Part shown: positions 52,829 through 62,008 of the stretch, in pieces
Layout: the number at the start of each line of letters is the position of its first letter
Position numbering within the stretch: position 1 is the first letter of the stretch
Notes under the pieces: generated by a model
Seen by the model: only the letters and a program-made list of their open reading frames with translations
Told to the model about the DNA's origin: nothing
Databases searched by the model: none
Position numbers and translations under genes: made by a program
Source: Neobacillus ginsengisoli
GTDB lineage: Bacteria; Bacillota; Bacilli; Bacillales_B; DSM-18226
Length of the DNA stretch: 64,000 nucleotides
Assembly (NCBI RefSeq): GCF_030813055.1
Contig: NZ_JAUSTW010000013.1
Coordinates: 4,208 to 68,207, forward strand
Direction of reading: 5' to 3'

Positions 52829-53047
52829 TTAAGCAAGTTTATAATCTGTTATATTACGATCTACGATTCTAGCACCTTGTGCGGAAACTAAATTGCCGCC
52901 TGCTGTATTAATAATTCCTGAAGCAATAATATCTGCCATCGATTGCTTGACCACCGCTTCATTCACTGGTTCTTTTGGATTATCAACGGTCAATCGAGCT
53001 GTCTTCCCGAACTCGGTAACAAATTGTAATTCCAATGTTTTAGCCAT
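52829..53047 (-). CDS. DUF2922 protein, copy 2
   Basis: 72 residues from ATG 53047. Differs from the 41352 copy at three residues near IIASGIIN, IVDRN and YKLA. The downstream YvrJ gene of the first locus is missing here. Confidence 0.85.
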   Translation of the reverse strand: MAKTLELQFVTEFGKTARLTVDNPKEPVNEAVVKQSMADIIASGIINTAGGNLVSAQGARIVDRNITDYKLA

Positions 53048-53083
53048 CCCTTTCACCTCCTATCGTAATCGAATCTCCAACCA

Positions 53084-53302
53084 TTAGGCTAGAATCTCGG
53101 TGTTATCCGCTCTTTCAACGCTGCTCAGCTGATCATTGCACAAAACAGATAATGCTTGTGCCACTTGATAGAGCTGATTTGCTGTTGCTTCTTTCTTGAT
53201 GTTGCTCAATGTCTTTGCCTTTAAAATGGGAGCTCCTTTCTCATCCATTCCTACTTCAAATACCAATCGCAGCTTTGTTTCTGCTAACAATGCCTGTGCC
53301 AT
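53084..53302 (-). CDS. DUF1659 protein, copy 2
   Basis: 72 residues; AQALLAETKLRLVFEVGMDE and TLSNIKKEA mark the few differences from the 41607 copy. The duplication including leader and terminator is about 560 bp. Confidence 0.85.
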   Translation of the reverse strand: MAQALLAETKLRLVFEVGMDEKGAPILKAKTLSNIKKEATANQLYQVAQALSVLCNDQLSSVERADNTEILA

Positions 53303-53565
53303 TGTCTACCACCTCCTTTCACCTTTTATATATAAAAAAAGGAAGGAAAAGGACATGGTAGATAACAATTTTTTATTAGAAATGAACAGGAAAAAATTAA
53401 TATGTGACTATTCATTCATTTAAGCTATACCCCAGATTATCAAATGGAAAAAACGATAAAATTTTTATGTAATACTAATGTCTTTTTGTAATTAAAAAAG
53501 CAGTCTCTAAATTTCTAAACAGATTCTTGTAAGAGGAATTCGTTTTAAAAGAAGGAGGACTTTCA

Positions 53566-53637
53566 ATGGAAAGGCAATACTATATTAGGTTGATCCATTC
53601 ATGGGTTAACTCGGCGCTTCAGTTGACTACTTATTAA
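53566..53637 (+). CDS. Possible 23-residue peptide
   Basis: An ideal AAGGAGGACTTTCA precedes ATG; the product is MERQYYIRLIHSWVNSALQL plus TTY. A strong hairpin lies 25 bp after the stop. The strong RBS argues for translation; function unknown. Confidence 0.45.
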   Translation: MERQYYIRLIHSWVNSALQLTTY

Positions 53638-53662
53638 CAAGTAATACAAAGTATATTATAAA

Positions 53663-53694
53663 AAACGCTTGGGAATAAGTGACCCCAAGCGTTT
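53663..53694. terminator. Bidirectional terminator
   Basis: AAACGCTTGGG / CCCAAGCGTTT, perfect 11-bp stem. Confidence 0.75.
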
Positions 53695-53762
53695 AATTGA
53701 TATGAATATGGCTATTTAAGCTATCTCCAAAGTAATGGAACTACTTAAATGTAAATCAACTA

Positions 53763-54371
53763 TTATTTATTAGCATTGATCTTTTGTTGTAATTGCTGGT
53801 TAGAACGTTCTAATTTTTGTTCCAATTTTTCTAATGCAGAATTAATAGCTGCTCGGTCTTTCTTTTGAATGGCTGCTTTTAATTCTTGATAGATACCACC
53901 TTTTTCTCGCTCTTTCCCTTTATCCTTATCTTGATCTTTACCTTTTTCTTTTCCGAATAGCGCTTCTATTTGACTTTGTGCTTGTTGTTTTGTTAATTTT
54001 CCATCTTTAACTTGTTGTTTGATAGCATCAATTTCTTGTTTATGAGCTTGGTGAACTGCTTTTTCTTGTTCCTCTTTCTTTTGGAAACCTGGTGTTTGTC
54101 TTAACTGCTTCATTAAGCTTACACGAGTTGTAAGATCTTTTGTAAGTTGAACTTTTAATTGAGGAGAAGCATATTGATTAACAATATTGAAAAGTTCTTT
54201 TTGCTTTTCCCCTTTTCCCCATTTTTGATGAGTTCCTTTTTGATCCTCTTTTTTTATTGATGCGGATGTGTTGGAAGAATCGGTTTTTTGATTAGCCATC
54301 GCATTTCCTACTGTTGGTACTAATATAGATGCTGCTAAAATTGGGACGATTAAACTGGATTTAACTTTCAT
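53763..54371 (-). CDS. Secreted coiled-coil protein
   Basis: 202 residues. A signal peptide (VKSSLIVPILAASILVPTVG, cleavage near NAMANQ) is followed by a Lys/Gln/Glu-rich helical region with repeated charged heptads (QQVKDGKLTKQQAQSQIEAL, KGKDQDKDKGKEREKGG). No catalytic motif. Resembles exported proteins of bacilli with SHOCT-like KDGKLTKQQAQ motifs; function unknown. RBS AGGAGAGG. Confidence 0.7.
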   Translation of the reverse strand: MKVKSSLIVPILAASILVPTVGNAMANQKTDSSNTSASIKKEDQKGTHQKWGKGEKQKELFNIVNQYASPQLKVQLTKDLTTRVSLMKQLRQTPGFQKKEEQEKAVHQAHKQEIDAIKQQVKDGKLTKQQAQSQIEALFGKEKGKDQDKDKGKEREKGGIYQELKAAIQKKDRAAINSALEKLEQKLERSNQQLQQKINANK

Positions 54372-54557
54372 CTTGAAAACCTCTCCTTATTAAAATCAAT
54401 TTCCTTACACCTATCAATGTATCCATGTATTTCGAAAAAAATATGAACAAAATAATAAAATTCAACAAAATCTTTATTAAAATTTTTATTACCATCTAAA
54501 TCCTCTTATACCTACATGAAAACATCAAACATATCCAGAAAAAGTATTGTCATTTTT

Positions 54558-55502
54558 CTAATCATGAGGAAACTTATTTTCATGGTAGCCCCTAACCTTC
54601 GCCTCCATGTGTAAAGCATGGAGAAATTTTTTGATGTCGATTCGGGTGGTTGTGGTGTGTTTTTTCCCTCCAAGTTCAAGCATTTTCATTCTCACTTGGG
54701 TATAGTCGAACAATTTGGATGAGTAGTATTCAAATGTTAGGTTGGCATAATCGGTTAATCCCTGTGAAGCAAGATGCTCGAGCACCTGTTGGAGAATGCG
54801 GCGGATCCGTTGTTCCACTGCTTTACCTTCTTTTCTTATTTCCTCCGGAGTGATGGATGAACCGAGCCGTTTTTTGGCTGCCAGCTCATACAGCTCCTTC
54901 AAAGGCGGGAGCTCCCGATTTCCCTCTATGTCCAATTGATGTAAAATTTCTAGAAGATTCAACAAATCCTTTTCACCGTTTTTGCCAACAATCCCAAGTT
55001 CAAGCAGGATGCTTTTGGCAGAGGACAGAAACAAAGCTTGTTTACTTGGGAGAGTGTTCTCAAACAGCCGTTTTTTTGTATTGTGCGTAGTTAAAAAGCT
55101 TAATGACTTTTGAATGTTATGAAGTGATTTTTCCAGTAACAGATAGTCACTTACTTTCTTAATGACACTTACCACCTCAAGCTGGTTAATCGGCTTTGTG
55201 ATATAATGGTCGACACCTAGGGAATACGCTTCGCTAATCATATCCTTCGTTTCGACTTGAGAGATCATAATAATTTTCCCCCGAAAGGAGGGAGCAATTT
55301 CTCTGACTGTCTCAATCCCGTCCATTATCGGCATGAGCAGGTCAATCATTAGGATATCAACTTCCTGTACAGCAAGGGTATGGGCATCCACTTCAGACCC
55401 GTCGGCTGCCTCCCCGACCACCAAACCCAATCCCTCTTCTTCAATAATATTGGAGAGTATCCCTCTGATAGTGGCAGTATCATCGACAATAAAAAAATTC
55501 AC
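54558..55502 (-). CDS. glnL: GlnL-like (YcbB) response regulator
   Basis: Start GTG 55502 chosen (AAGGGG 8 nt upstream), 314 residues, the length of B. subtilis GlnL. Receiver domain (1-120): FIVDDTATIRGILSNIIEEE, phospho-acceptor Asp in DILMIDLLMPIMDGIETV, and Lys in YITKPINQLEV. The C-terminal YcbB-type DNA-binding domain (about 150-310) includes LGSSITPEEIRKEGKAVEQR. Overlaps the kinase gene. Probably controls the symporter at 56947. Confidence 0.88.
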   Translation of the reverse strand: MNFFIVDDTATIRGILSNIIEEEGLGLVVGEAADGSEVDAHTLAVQEVDILMIDLLMPIMDGIETVREIAPSFRGKIIMISQVETKDMISEAYSLGVDHYITKPINQLEVVSVIKKVSDYLLLEKSLHNIQKSLSFLTTHNTKKRLFENTLPSKQALFLSSAKSILLELGIVGKNGEKDLLNLLEILHQLDIEGNRELPPLKELYELAAKKRLGSSITPEEIRKEGKAVEQRIRRILQQVLEHLASQGLTDYANLTFEYYSSKLFDYTQVRMKMLELGGKKHTTTTRIDIKKFLHALHMEAKVRGYHENKFPHD

Positions 55503-55507
55503 GGTAA

Positions 55508-56737
55508 TCACCCCTTTTTCATTAATTTTAAAACCGGAAGCTGAATTTCAAAGGTTGTTCCTTTTTCTTTTGAAGATTCAATCAGGTGAATATTGCCGTC
55601 GAGATTTTCGATGACATTTTTTGTGTAGGATAAACCGATTCCATTTGAAGCAATTCCGGCTTGATCAAATTTCGTCGTAAAGCCTGGTTCAAAAATATAC
55701 ACTTTGTTTTTTTCAGAAATCCCGTTTCCATTATCCTTTATAGTTATTTTGACTAGGTCTTGAACCCTTTTAACCGTTACCACAATCTGCCCCTCCTGAT
55801 GGATGGCTTCCACAGCATTAGCGATAAGATTATTGATTAGAGAGAGGAGGATAAAAGTACGGTACTCCGGATGTTCACCGGAAATTCTTACCTGGAAATC
55901 AATTGTTTTCCCAAGCAGCTCACTATAATTTTTATTCGAGATGGTTGCAACAGAAATGATTTCCCGAATGTTCATAAAATCATCTAATTTTTCTTTGGCC
56001 ATTAATTTGGACAAACCGGCATATATACGTTGATTATCTTTTTTAATCTCGTGTAATTCCCCGGCGATTTTCAGTATCGCTTGCGCTTGATTTGGATTGT
56101 TTAGAGCTTTTAAATCACGATAAATTGCGTAGCAGGTGCTGGTTAAATTCTCCGCATCTTTCGCTGATTTTTCCAATTGAAACATTTCTACATATAAATT
56201 TGAGACTAATAGTAAAATCTCTTCGGTCCGCTTCCGTTGTTGCTCTTCAGCTAATCTTGTTTCCCACACTAAGATGGTATTGAAAAAACCGAGCACAAAG
56301 AAACTGCGGATAATCGCTACCCCTACAATAATCAAGAAGCTTGAGGTGGTCATTTTCATATCAATTGTAAAATGCCGAATGGTCATTTCCGTAAAATTGC
56401 CCATGATTTCAAGCACCATGCCAAGCAAACCAATGAGAAGCGGCTGGTGATACAATTTTTTTACCTTTAAAATATGGAAAAACATGCCGAACACCATGTA
56501 ATAAAAAAACACGGGAAAATGGTTAGGGAAATCGAATGAGCCAACTTGAACCTTGTCCAGAATAATCCGAAAACAAACCACTGCACTTCCCGTTAAAAAG
56601 CCGGCTAAAACGGGATGGATTTTTCGTGACCATAACAAAATGAAGAAGAATACAGTTGTACTCATGCTGAATCTTAAATCAGCACCGCTTAAAGGGTAAA
56701 ACTTTAATTCTCCAGTAATGGGCACAGCAATAATCAT
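55508..56737 (-). CDS. glnK: GlnK-like (YcbA) sensor histidine kinase
   Basis: 409 residues from the first ATG; about the length of GlnK. Six to seven N-terminal helices (to about 165), a short linker coil, then a GHKL ATPase domain with LLSLINNLIANAVEAI (N box), IKDNGNGISE (G1) and NGIGLSYTKNVIE (G2). The ATG at 56737 has no RBS. An in-frame ATT at 56767 has GGGAG 7 nt upstream and adds IRDKLLAYLF, so a non-standard start is possible. Confidence 0.87.
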   Translation of the reverse strand: MIIAVPITGELKFYPLSGADLRFSMSTTVFFFILLWSRKIHPVLAGFLTGSAVVCFRIILDKVQVGSFDFPNHFPVFFYYMVFGMFFHILKVKKLYHQPLLIGLLGMVLEIMGNFTEMTIRHFTIDMKMTTSSFLIIVGVAIIRSFFVLGFFNTILVWETRLAEEQQRKRTEEILLLVSNLYVEMFQLEKSAKDAENLTSTCYAIYRDLKALNNPNQAQAILKIAGELHEIKKDNQRIYAGLSKLMAKEKLDDFMNIREIISVATISNKNYSELLGKTIDFQVRISGEHPEYRTFILLSLINNLIANAVEAIHQEGQIVVTVKRVQDLVKITIKDNGNGISEKNKVYIFEPGFTTKFDQAGIASNGIGLSYTKNVIENLDGNIHLIESSKEKGTTFEIQLPVLKLMKKG

Positions 56738-56828
56738 AAATAAATACGCTAATAATTTATCGCGAATACAATCACTCCCATTCTATCGTAAAAAAAATTT
56801 TAATAATTGTAAAAATATTTTTAATCCA

Positions 56829-56854
56829 TTTTGTAGTTTTTTGTAGTTTATCGT
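56829..56854 (+). promoter_or_regulatory. Putative GlnL binding repeats
   Basis: TTTTGT-AGTT-TTTTGT (56829-56844) fits the TTTTGT-N4-TTTTGT direct repeat I recall for B. subtilis GlnL. A third, degenerate unit TATCGT follows with the same 10-bp period. Located between the divergent kinase and symporter genes. Confidence 0.7.
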
Positions 56855-56879
56855 AGTACTACTGGTATGATGTAAATGT

Positions 56880-56893
56880 TGAAAACGTTTACA
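56880..56893 (+). promoter_or_regulatory. Catabolite-responsive element (cre)
   Basis: TGAAAACGTTTACA matches the CcpA consensus TGWAANCGNTNWCA at all positions, 54 bp before the symporter start. Confidence 0.75.
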
Positions 56894-56946
56894 AAATATA
56901 TTCTACTATAATATTATCAAAAAACTTATCGATGGGAGAGAAGCGA

Positions 56947-58194
56947 GTGAAAAAAATTAGTTTAGCATGGCAAATTTTTATAGGTTTAATTCTTGGGATT
57001 ATTGTAGGGGCCATTTTTTACGGAAATCCGCATGTGGCAGATTATTTGCAGCCAATTGGAAATATTTTTATCCGTTTAATTAAAATGATTGTTGTTCCAA
57101 TCGTTGTTTCAAGTTTAATTGTTGGAGTGGCGGGTGTAGGTGATGTCAAGTCATTGGGGAAGCTTGGGGGAAAAACCCTCCTTTATTTTGAAATTATTAC
57201 GACGATTGCCATCGTTGTGGGGTTATTAGCAGCGAACGTGTTTCAGCCAGGAGCAGGTGTCGATCGTTCACATCTAACAAAAACGGACATTAGCACCTAT
57301 GAAACCACAGCAAAAACCACACAAACCCATTCGATGATTGACACAGTTGTGAACATTGTTCCTACGAATATCATTCAATCACTGGGAAATGGGGATATGC
57401 TGGCTATCATTTTCTTTTCTGTTATGTTTGGGCTTGGAATAGCGGCGATCGGAGAGAAAGGATTACCAATCCTAAATTTCTTCAGAGGAACAGCAGATGC
57501 CATGTTCCATGTCACGAACCAGATTATGAAGGTTGCCCCTATCGGCGTGTTTGCTTTAATTGGCATTACTGTATCCAAATTTGGGTTAACTTCATTAATT
57601 CCACTTGGGAAACTTGTTCTTGTGGTATACGGTTCCATGATATTTTTTATACTCGCTGTCCTTGGATTGGTGGCGAAAATTGCCGGGTTTAACATTATCA
57701 AATTAATAAAGTATTTAAAAGACGAATTATTATTAGGCTATTCAACGGCAAGCTCCGAAACGGTACTTCCGAAGATCATGGAAAAGATGGAGAAAATCGG
57801 CTGTCCGAAGGCGATTACTTCCTTTGTTATTCCAACTGGATATTCCTTTAACCTTGATGGGTCTACTCTTTATCAAGCCATTGCCGCACTGTTTATTGCT
57901 CAAATGTATGGAATCCACTTGAGCATCACGCATCAAATTACATTGGTTTTAGTCCTAATGCTTACATCAAAAGGAATTGCTGGCGTTCCAGGTGTATCGT
58001 TTGTCGTTCTTCTTGCCACATTAGGAAGCGTTGGAATACCGGTTGAAGGACTTGCTTTTATTGCCGGGATTGACCGAATTCTAGATATGGCTCGTACAGC
58101 AGTTAACATCGTTGGAAATTCCCTTGCAGCCATCGTCATTACAAAATGGGAAGGTCACAAAATCAAAGAACAAGAAATTAAAAAAGCCGCATAA
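56947..58194 (+). CDS. Glutamate/dicarboxylate:cation symporter (DAACS)
   Basis: Start GTG 56947 (GGGAG 8 nt upstream), 415 residues. Eight or so helices with two re-entrant loops: IRLIKMIVVPIVVSSLIVG, LLGYSTASSETVLPKIMEKM (Ser-rich substrate loop), FVIPTGYSFNLDGSTLYQAI and the NxxD-type end RTAVNIVGNSLAAIVITKWE. GltP/GltT/DctP class. Divergent from GlnK/GlnL-like genes and preceded by their probable binding repeats and a cre site, so likely induced by glutamate-related signals and reduced by glucose. Confidence 0.93.
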   Translation: MKKISLAWQIFIGLILGIIVGAIFYGNPHVADYLQPIGNIFIRLIKMIVVPIVVSSLIVGVAGVGDVKSLGKLGGKTLLYFEIITTIAIVVGLLAANVFQPGAGVDRSHLTKTDISTYETTAKTTQTHSMIDTVVNIVPTNIIQSLGNGDMLAIIFFSVMFGLGIAAIGEKGLPILNFFRGTADAMFHVTNQIMKVAPIGVFALIGITVSKFGLTSLIPLGKLVLVVYGSMIFFILAVLGLVAKIAGFNIIKLIKYLKDELLLGYSTASSETVLPKIMEKMEKIGCPKAITSFVIPTGYSFNLDGSTLYQAIAALFIAQMYGIHLSITHQITLVLVLMLTSKGIAGVPGVSFVVLLATLGSVGIPVEGLAFIAGIDRILDMARTAVNIVGNSLAAIVITKWEGHKIKEQEIKKAA

Positions 58195-58198
58195 AAAA

Positions 58199-58224
58199 TC
58201 TGCCCCAAGGGGCAGGTTTTTTTA
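58199..58224 (+). terminator. Terminator of symporter gene
   Basis: CTGCCCC / GGGGCAG and TTTTTTT. Confidence 0.9.
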
Positions 58225-58439
58225 TGCGGCTAAGATCCTGTTCATTAACAACAAAGTCGGGTACTCACTTTCTTATCTGGCGGCAATTGATCAACGTGCA
58301 TTACGCCAATTTCGTTTACTAATCCTCTCCTACAATGTACTAAAAAGCCAAAAGATTAATCCGTATCCGGCGGCTGGTAATACAACCTTAAGAAAAGAGG
58401 AAAGCCCTGTTGAAACTTCCATTGATCGGGTTCCCAGCT

Positions 58440-58547
58440 TCAATTTCCTTTATCAAATTTCAAATCAAGGTATTCCTCTACTTCCAATAGCTTCTGTAAT
58501 TCTTCCTCTATTTCGTATAAAAAAACAGGATATAAATTAGTCTTCAT
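58440..58547 (-). CDS. Small acidic helical protein
   Basis: A 35-residue ORF: MKTNLYPVFLYEIEEELQKL then LEVEEYLDLKFDKGN. Clean amphipathic helix and coding-like composition, but the RBS (GAGGGTG, 11 nt) is weak. Not recognised. The rest of 58225-58683 holds no supported gene. Confidence 0.4.
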   Translation of the reverse strand: MKTNLYPVFLYEIEEELQKLLEVEEYLDLKFDKGN

Positions 58548-58683
58548 AATAATCCAGCACCCTCTTATCAAATTTAAAAAAATCCTTTATAAGAGTCACA
58601 ATTTTGCCACCAAAACGCTTAAACCACCATGTCCGTTTTCCCTCCAGATTTATATATAGAGGATAAAAGGGTGGTGCATTTAA

Positions 58684-59454
58684 ATGAATTTAAAATCAGG
58701 CCAAATTGAACGTTTTGAAGAATATTCTCAGTTTACGAATCTTAAGGAGTTTAATCATCATATGGAAATGTGGATGGCAGCCCATAACGATTTTACCAAA
58801 GGGGAATTAGTCGGCTTAAAGCGGCTGGTTCGTTTTTCAGCAAAAATTCCCGGCGTGTGTAACGCCAAGATTGGAACGGTGCTAAAAGCGATTCATGATG
58901 ACTATAACGAACACGGCATCTCACGCTCGACCTTTAAGAGGATGACCCAAAAGGCCATCGCATTAGGGATGATAACCGTTTATGAAACCGAAAGAAAAAA
59001 CGGCTCACAGTCCAGCAATCTTTACGTTTTTCAGCGTTTTCCTGCAAACGAACCACCCAAGGAGGAAAAGTTGAACCGCCCTAATGAAACTAGTATTCTT
59101 TCTAAAACAAATAATCAAAAGATAAATAAACGTACAGAAGAACCGTCTGTTCTCGATTACAGCTATGTTAGCGACCGTGTACCACAGCGATTTGTGCAGT
59201 TGGTAAAGTGTTTCTTTTCCGAGGCTAAGACCATTGAAGCATACTGGAGGATGACGCAAATTGCAGCCTATCGGAATAATTATGAAAAAGAAACGGGTAA
59301 AGTTCTGGACATCGCGATTGCTGGATTTAAACAGCTAATTAGAAAGCTAAAGTCCACCCAAAAGGTGAAGAACCCAATTGCCTATTTCTACGGGGTTTTA
59401 GATAAAAAATTTGAAGAGCTCTTTGTTAAGGAGTTATTTGAAATGGAGGATTGA
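58684..59454 (+). CDS. Helix-turn-helix protein, replication-initiator-like layout
   Basis: 256 residues, RBS GGTGG. The N-terminal half has a winged-helix pattern (LKRLVRFSAKIPGVCNAKIG, HGISRSTFKRMTQKAIALGM, YETERKNGSQSSNLYVFQRF), as in many plasmid-like or conserved bacillar HTH proteins. A charged linker (about 118-150) leads to a helical C-terminal domain with VLDIAIAGFKQLIRKLKS and PIAYFYGVLDKKFEELF, recalling DnaD/replication-type C-termini. DNA binding likely; role unknown. Confidence 0.65.
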   Translation: MNLKSGQIERFEEYSQFTNLKEFNHHMEMWMAAHNDFTKGELVGLKRLVRFSAKIPGVCNAKIGTVLKAIHDDYNEHGISRSTFKRMTQKAIALGMITVYETERKNGSQSSNLYVFQRFPANEPPKEEKLNRPNETSILSKTNNQKINKRTEEPSVLDYSYVSDRVPQRFVQLVKCFFSEAKTIEAYWRMTQIAAYRNNYEKETGKVLDIAIAGFKQLIRKLKSTQKVKNPIAYFYGVLDKKFEELFVKELFEMED

Positions 59455-59954
59455 TATTTTAACATTTTCTACTAAATTCATAATTCCGACAAAATTCTTC
59501 AATTATATTTTTTATTCAAACGTTTGATTAAATTGCTTTGAGCTTTGATTTAATCAGATTTTAAACTCTAAATCTATAAATAAAACGTCGTTTAATGGGA
59601 GTAATAAATATCGAACTGTGACAAAAGTTGTAGCAAAAAATACCTATTTGTTGTTTAATATACCCGAAAGGAATACTCTCCCATATTTTCAAGGTAATTT
59701 CCACTATTTGAATTTTTTTATATCTGATTTTCAGTTACAATTCTAAAACAGAGTTGCTTATTCTTAATAAGAACGGTAAAAGAATAAACAACTAATACCA
59801 ACTGTACGATTTACAACTATACTTCTATTTTATTGTCAATGCAGGAAAAATAGATAGCCCAAAAAAGATTACCCTAACCAACTTTTGTAGATTACAGTCC
59901 ACGTTAGAAATTGGTATTTAAAATTATCTAATGGTCTTAAAAAGGAGAATTTCC
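59455..59954. other. Intergenic region
   Basis: No gene supported. TTCAAACGTTTGATTAAAT at 59517-59535 repeats the palindromic core of the block at 52597, and TTCCGACAAAATTC near 59483 is a weak Spo0A-box-like string. Confidence 0.4.
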
Positions 59955-60234
59955 TTGAAAAATGAGACCATTTATATTGGAGAAATACTAAAAAGATTAA
60001 GGTTTTCTAAGCAACTTAGCCAGCTTTCCGTAGCGGCTTAGATTGGACAACCATAAGTTATATTGAAACAAATGTCCAAGCTCCAAGTTTAAGTTCAACC
60101 TTTGCACTTGTAAAAGGTATTGGTATCAAGGCCTCTGAGCTTATAAAAGAAATTGAGGACAATCCGGAATTGATCGTAATAAAGGAAAAAGAGAGTAAGA
60201 AGCGATTTACTAAAATGCTTAGTGTGAATCGCTA
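59955..60234 (+). pseudogene. XRE-family regulator, frameshifted
   Basis: TTG start with AAAGGAG. Frame 1 reads KNETIYIGEILKRLRFSKQL SQLSVA and hits TAG near 60038. In the next frame the protein continues WTTISYIETNVQAPSLSSTF, ALVKGIGIKASELIKEI and ends NR at 60234. A lost base at about 60035 in GTAGCGGCTTAGATTGG explains both. Typical HTH_3 regulator otherwise. Confidence 0.75.
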
Positions 60235-60274
60235 AATAAAACTATAACATCGTTCAGAAGCATTCCTTCATGTT

Positions 60275-60400
60275 GTTGAGGAGGTGGTGAATGTGTGAAA
60301 AGCACAATAAAATAGCCAAGAGCAATTGGTGTCCTACGAAGACAATGCTCTTGACCGGATAAGTTAGGATTACTAACTTATTGTTAGTATACCCTTTTTC
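60275..60400 (+). other. Structured leader with possible mini-ORF upstream of comK-like gene
   Basis: GAGGAGGTGGTGA gives an ideal RBS for ATG 60291, which would code MCEKHNKIAKSNWCPTKTML plus LTG; a second start (GTG) would give six residues. The segment has two hairpins, AAGAGCAATTG / CAATGCTCTT and TAAGTTAG / CTAACTTA. Possibly a regulatory leader; weak. Confidence 0.35.
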
Positions 60401-60442
60401 GAAATTCATTCAACTTATATGCAGCTTAAGGAGGCGAAGAAA

Positions 60443-61006
60443 GTGACTTTAGAAATTAACTATATCATTAATCAGCATTTGATGTGCATGGTTGGCGTTT
60501 ATGATCGAAACGGAAAGACGTGCACGATCGTTAGAGAAGTGAACAAGACTTTTATAGTCGATAAATCCCCATTAGAAATTCTGGAAATCAGCATTAAATC
60601 TATAGGTTTTAATCTAAAGGGTGCCATGGCAACTTCTAAATGGTTCCTTGGTGATATACATATGTGTCCGGTAATGGTGAATCCAATTCTGAAAATCTGT
60701 CTATTTCCGATCCAATCAGCCAAACGGGTTGATACCATGTGGTTTAATCCGGATCATATTCATAGAACCAACAGCTTTTATAGAAAAACAAACGTGAAGT
60801 TTAAGAACGGCTTCCATATGCTAGTCAATTCTAAATTATCTTCCTTCAACAATAAACTAAAGATTGCAGAACAATACCAAGAAATTACTGTTGAAGCAGG
60901 CAAAAACCCTACGGCCTTTCTTCTTGAATCGAAAAATATACAATTAATTCTCAGTCATTTACTGGTGTTTAAGTTAATAGCAGAAGTACTAGAAATAATT
61001 TGCTAA
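60443..61006 (+). CDS. comK: ComK-like competence transcription factor
   Basis: Start GTG 60443 (AAGGAGG, 8 nt), 187 residues. Colinear with ComK as I know it: N-terminal YIINQHLMCMVGVYDRNGKT, IKSIGFNLKGAMATSKWFLG, MCPVMVNPILKICLFPIQSA (like PPIMVDPSNQIFLFPT), FNPDHIHRTNSFYRKTNVKF (like HVHVKEF) and FKNGFHMLVNSKLSSFNNKL. Binds paired AT boxes and activates late competence genes. Divergent from B. subtilis, so it could be ComK1- or ComK2-like. Its 3' end is duplicated at 62672. Confidence 0.8.
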   Translation: MTLEINYIINQHLMCMVGVYDRNGKTCTIVREVNKTFIVDKSPLEILEISIKSIGFNLKGAMATSKWFLGDIHMCPVMVNPILKICLFPIQSAKRVDTMWFNPDHIHRTNSFYRKTNVKFKNGFHMLVNSKLSSFNNKLKIAEQYQEITVEAGKNPTAFLLESKNIQLILSHLLVFKLIAEVLEIIC

Positions 61007-61132
61007 TTTTGACAAATATACTCCGTTAGAATGACCAACTAATATCAGATAATGATTTTGGATAGTAAACCACCTATGAATTAGCCAATCGATTTAAATA
61101 AATATGTTCAAAATAGGAGAGGTGTTTTTAGG

Positions 61133-61378
61133 TTGATTAATTCGCAATCAGTTGTTGGTGATATTGAATTCTATTATCTTCATGTAAGAAAGGGATTTAT
61201 CATAACAGTAGGAACAATCAAATATCCTGTGGGCTTTACAAGCTTTGCATACAGAAATCTGCTCCTGAATGATGATCTAGCAGGAATGGCCAGACATGAA
61301 AATAAACGAGAGTGTATTAAATTAGCTATTAATCATTTGAAAGAATTAATTGATGAAGAGTTTTCTGTGAAACATTAG
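61133..61378 (+). CDS. Hypothetical protein downstream of comK-like gene
   Basis: TTG start after AGGAGAGG, 81 residues: INSQSVVGDIEFYYLHVRKG, FIITVGTIKYPVGFTSFAYR and ECIKLAINHLKELIDEEF. An alpha/beta protein; not recognised. Its leader and first codons are repeated at 62880-62930. Confidence 0.6.
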   Translation: MINSQSVVGDIEFYYLHVRKGFIITVGTIKYPVGFTSFAYRNLLLNDDLAGMARHENKRECIKLAINHLKELIDEEFSVKH

Positions 61379-61391
61379 AGTTCGTATGAGA

Positions 61392-61428
61392 GGGGACGTT
61401 TTTCGGAAACGTTCCCTTTTTTTTAATA
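61392..61428 (+). terminator. Terminator
   Basis: GGGGACGTTT / AAACGTTCCC and eight T. Confidence 0.85.
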
Positions 61429-61467
61429 AACTTGAGGAAAAATGATCTCATGTACACAAACCAGATT

Positions 61468-61666
61468 TTAGGTAGAAGTCCCTTCCCCACTCCAAATGGT
61501 TCTCGCCAGCCGAATGATTTTAATTTGGACCCGGTTACTCCAATTTTGTTTTAATGCTACATTTGTGACCATTTTTGCTGCTCGAACGGTTTTCCAAAAA
61601 AACAAGCGCAACTTCACGCAAAATCCCCTTCAGAACTTCTCGTAGAATTTCAAGAAATGTGTTCAT
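61468..61666 (-). pseudogene. Small helical protein, possible frameshift
   Basis: ATG 61666 (GAGGTGA) opens a 43-codon frame ending at 61535 (NTFLEILREVLKGILREVAL VFLE...). From VFLE the neighbouring frame continues KTVRAAKMVTNVALKQNWSN RVQIKIIRLARTIWSG to a stop at 61468 and looks more protein-like. Either the short form is real or one base was gained. Confidence 0.45.
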
Positions 61667-62008
61667 AATTATCACCTCTTTCCAATATCGGTAAGAAGAG
61701 TGACAACCAAACACCCTTACGAGTATTCAACTGCAGCTCTACTTTAACATTTTATACCAATTAAAATACCTATCTATCTTCGACAAAATCGGGGCGTGAC
61801 TAGACACGGAAATTCTGAAATTCTATAAAAACTAAATAAAAATGTAAAAAACGCCCTTAAAAAACACTTATTAATGCAAAAAAGAAGCTTTTAAGTATAT
61901 ATCCTGATGAAAAGTGATTTTATGTGATTCGATAGATTGAGCGATTCCCGATATGGTAGAGGTACCCGGGAATACATGGCAAAGCGCGCTTTCTGAAAGG
62001 ATTTACCA

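Noticed and set aside
58112..58540. 142-codon ORF after the symporter gene
   Set aside because: Its start lies within the symporter gene in another frame and it crosses the symporter terminator; no RBS and no domain.
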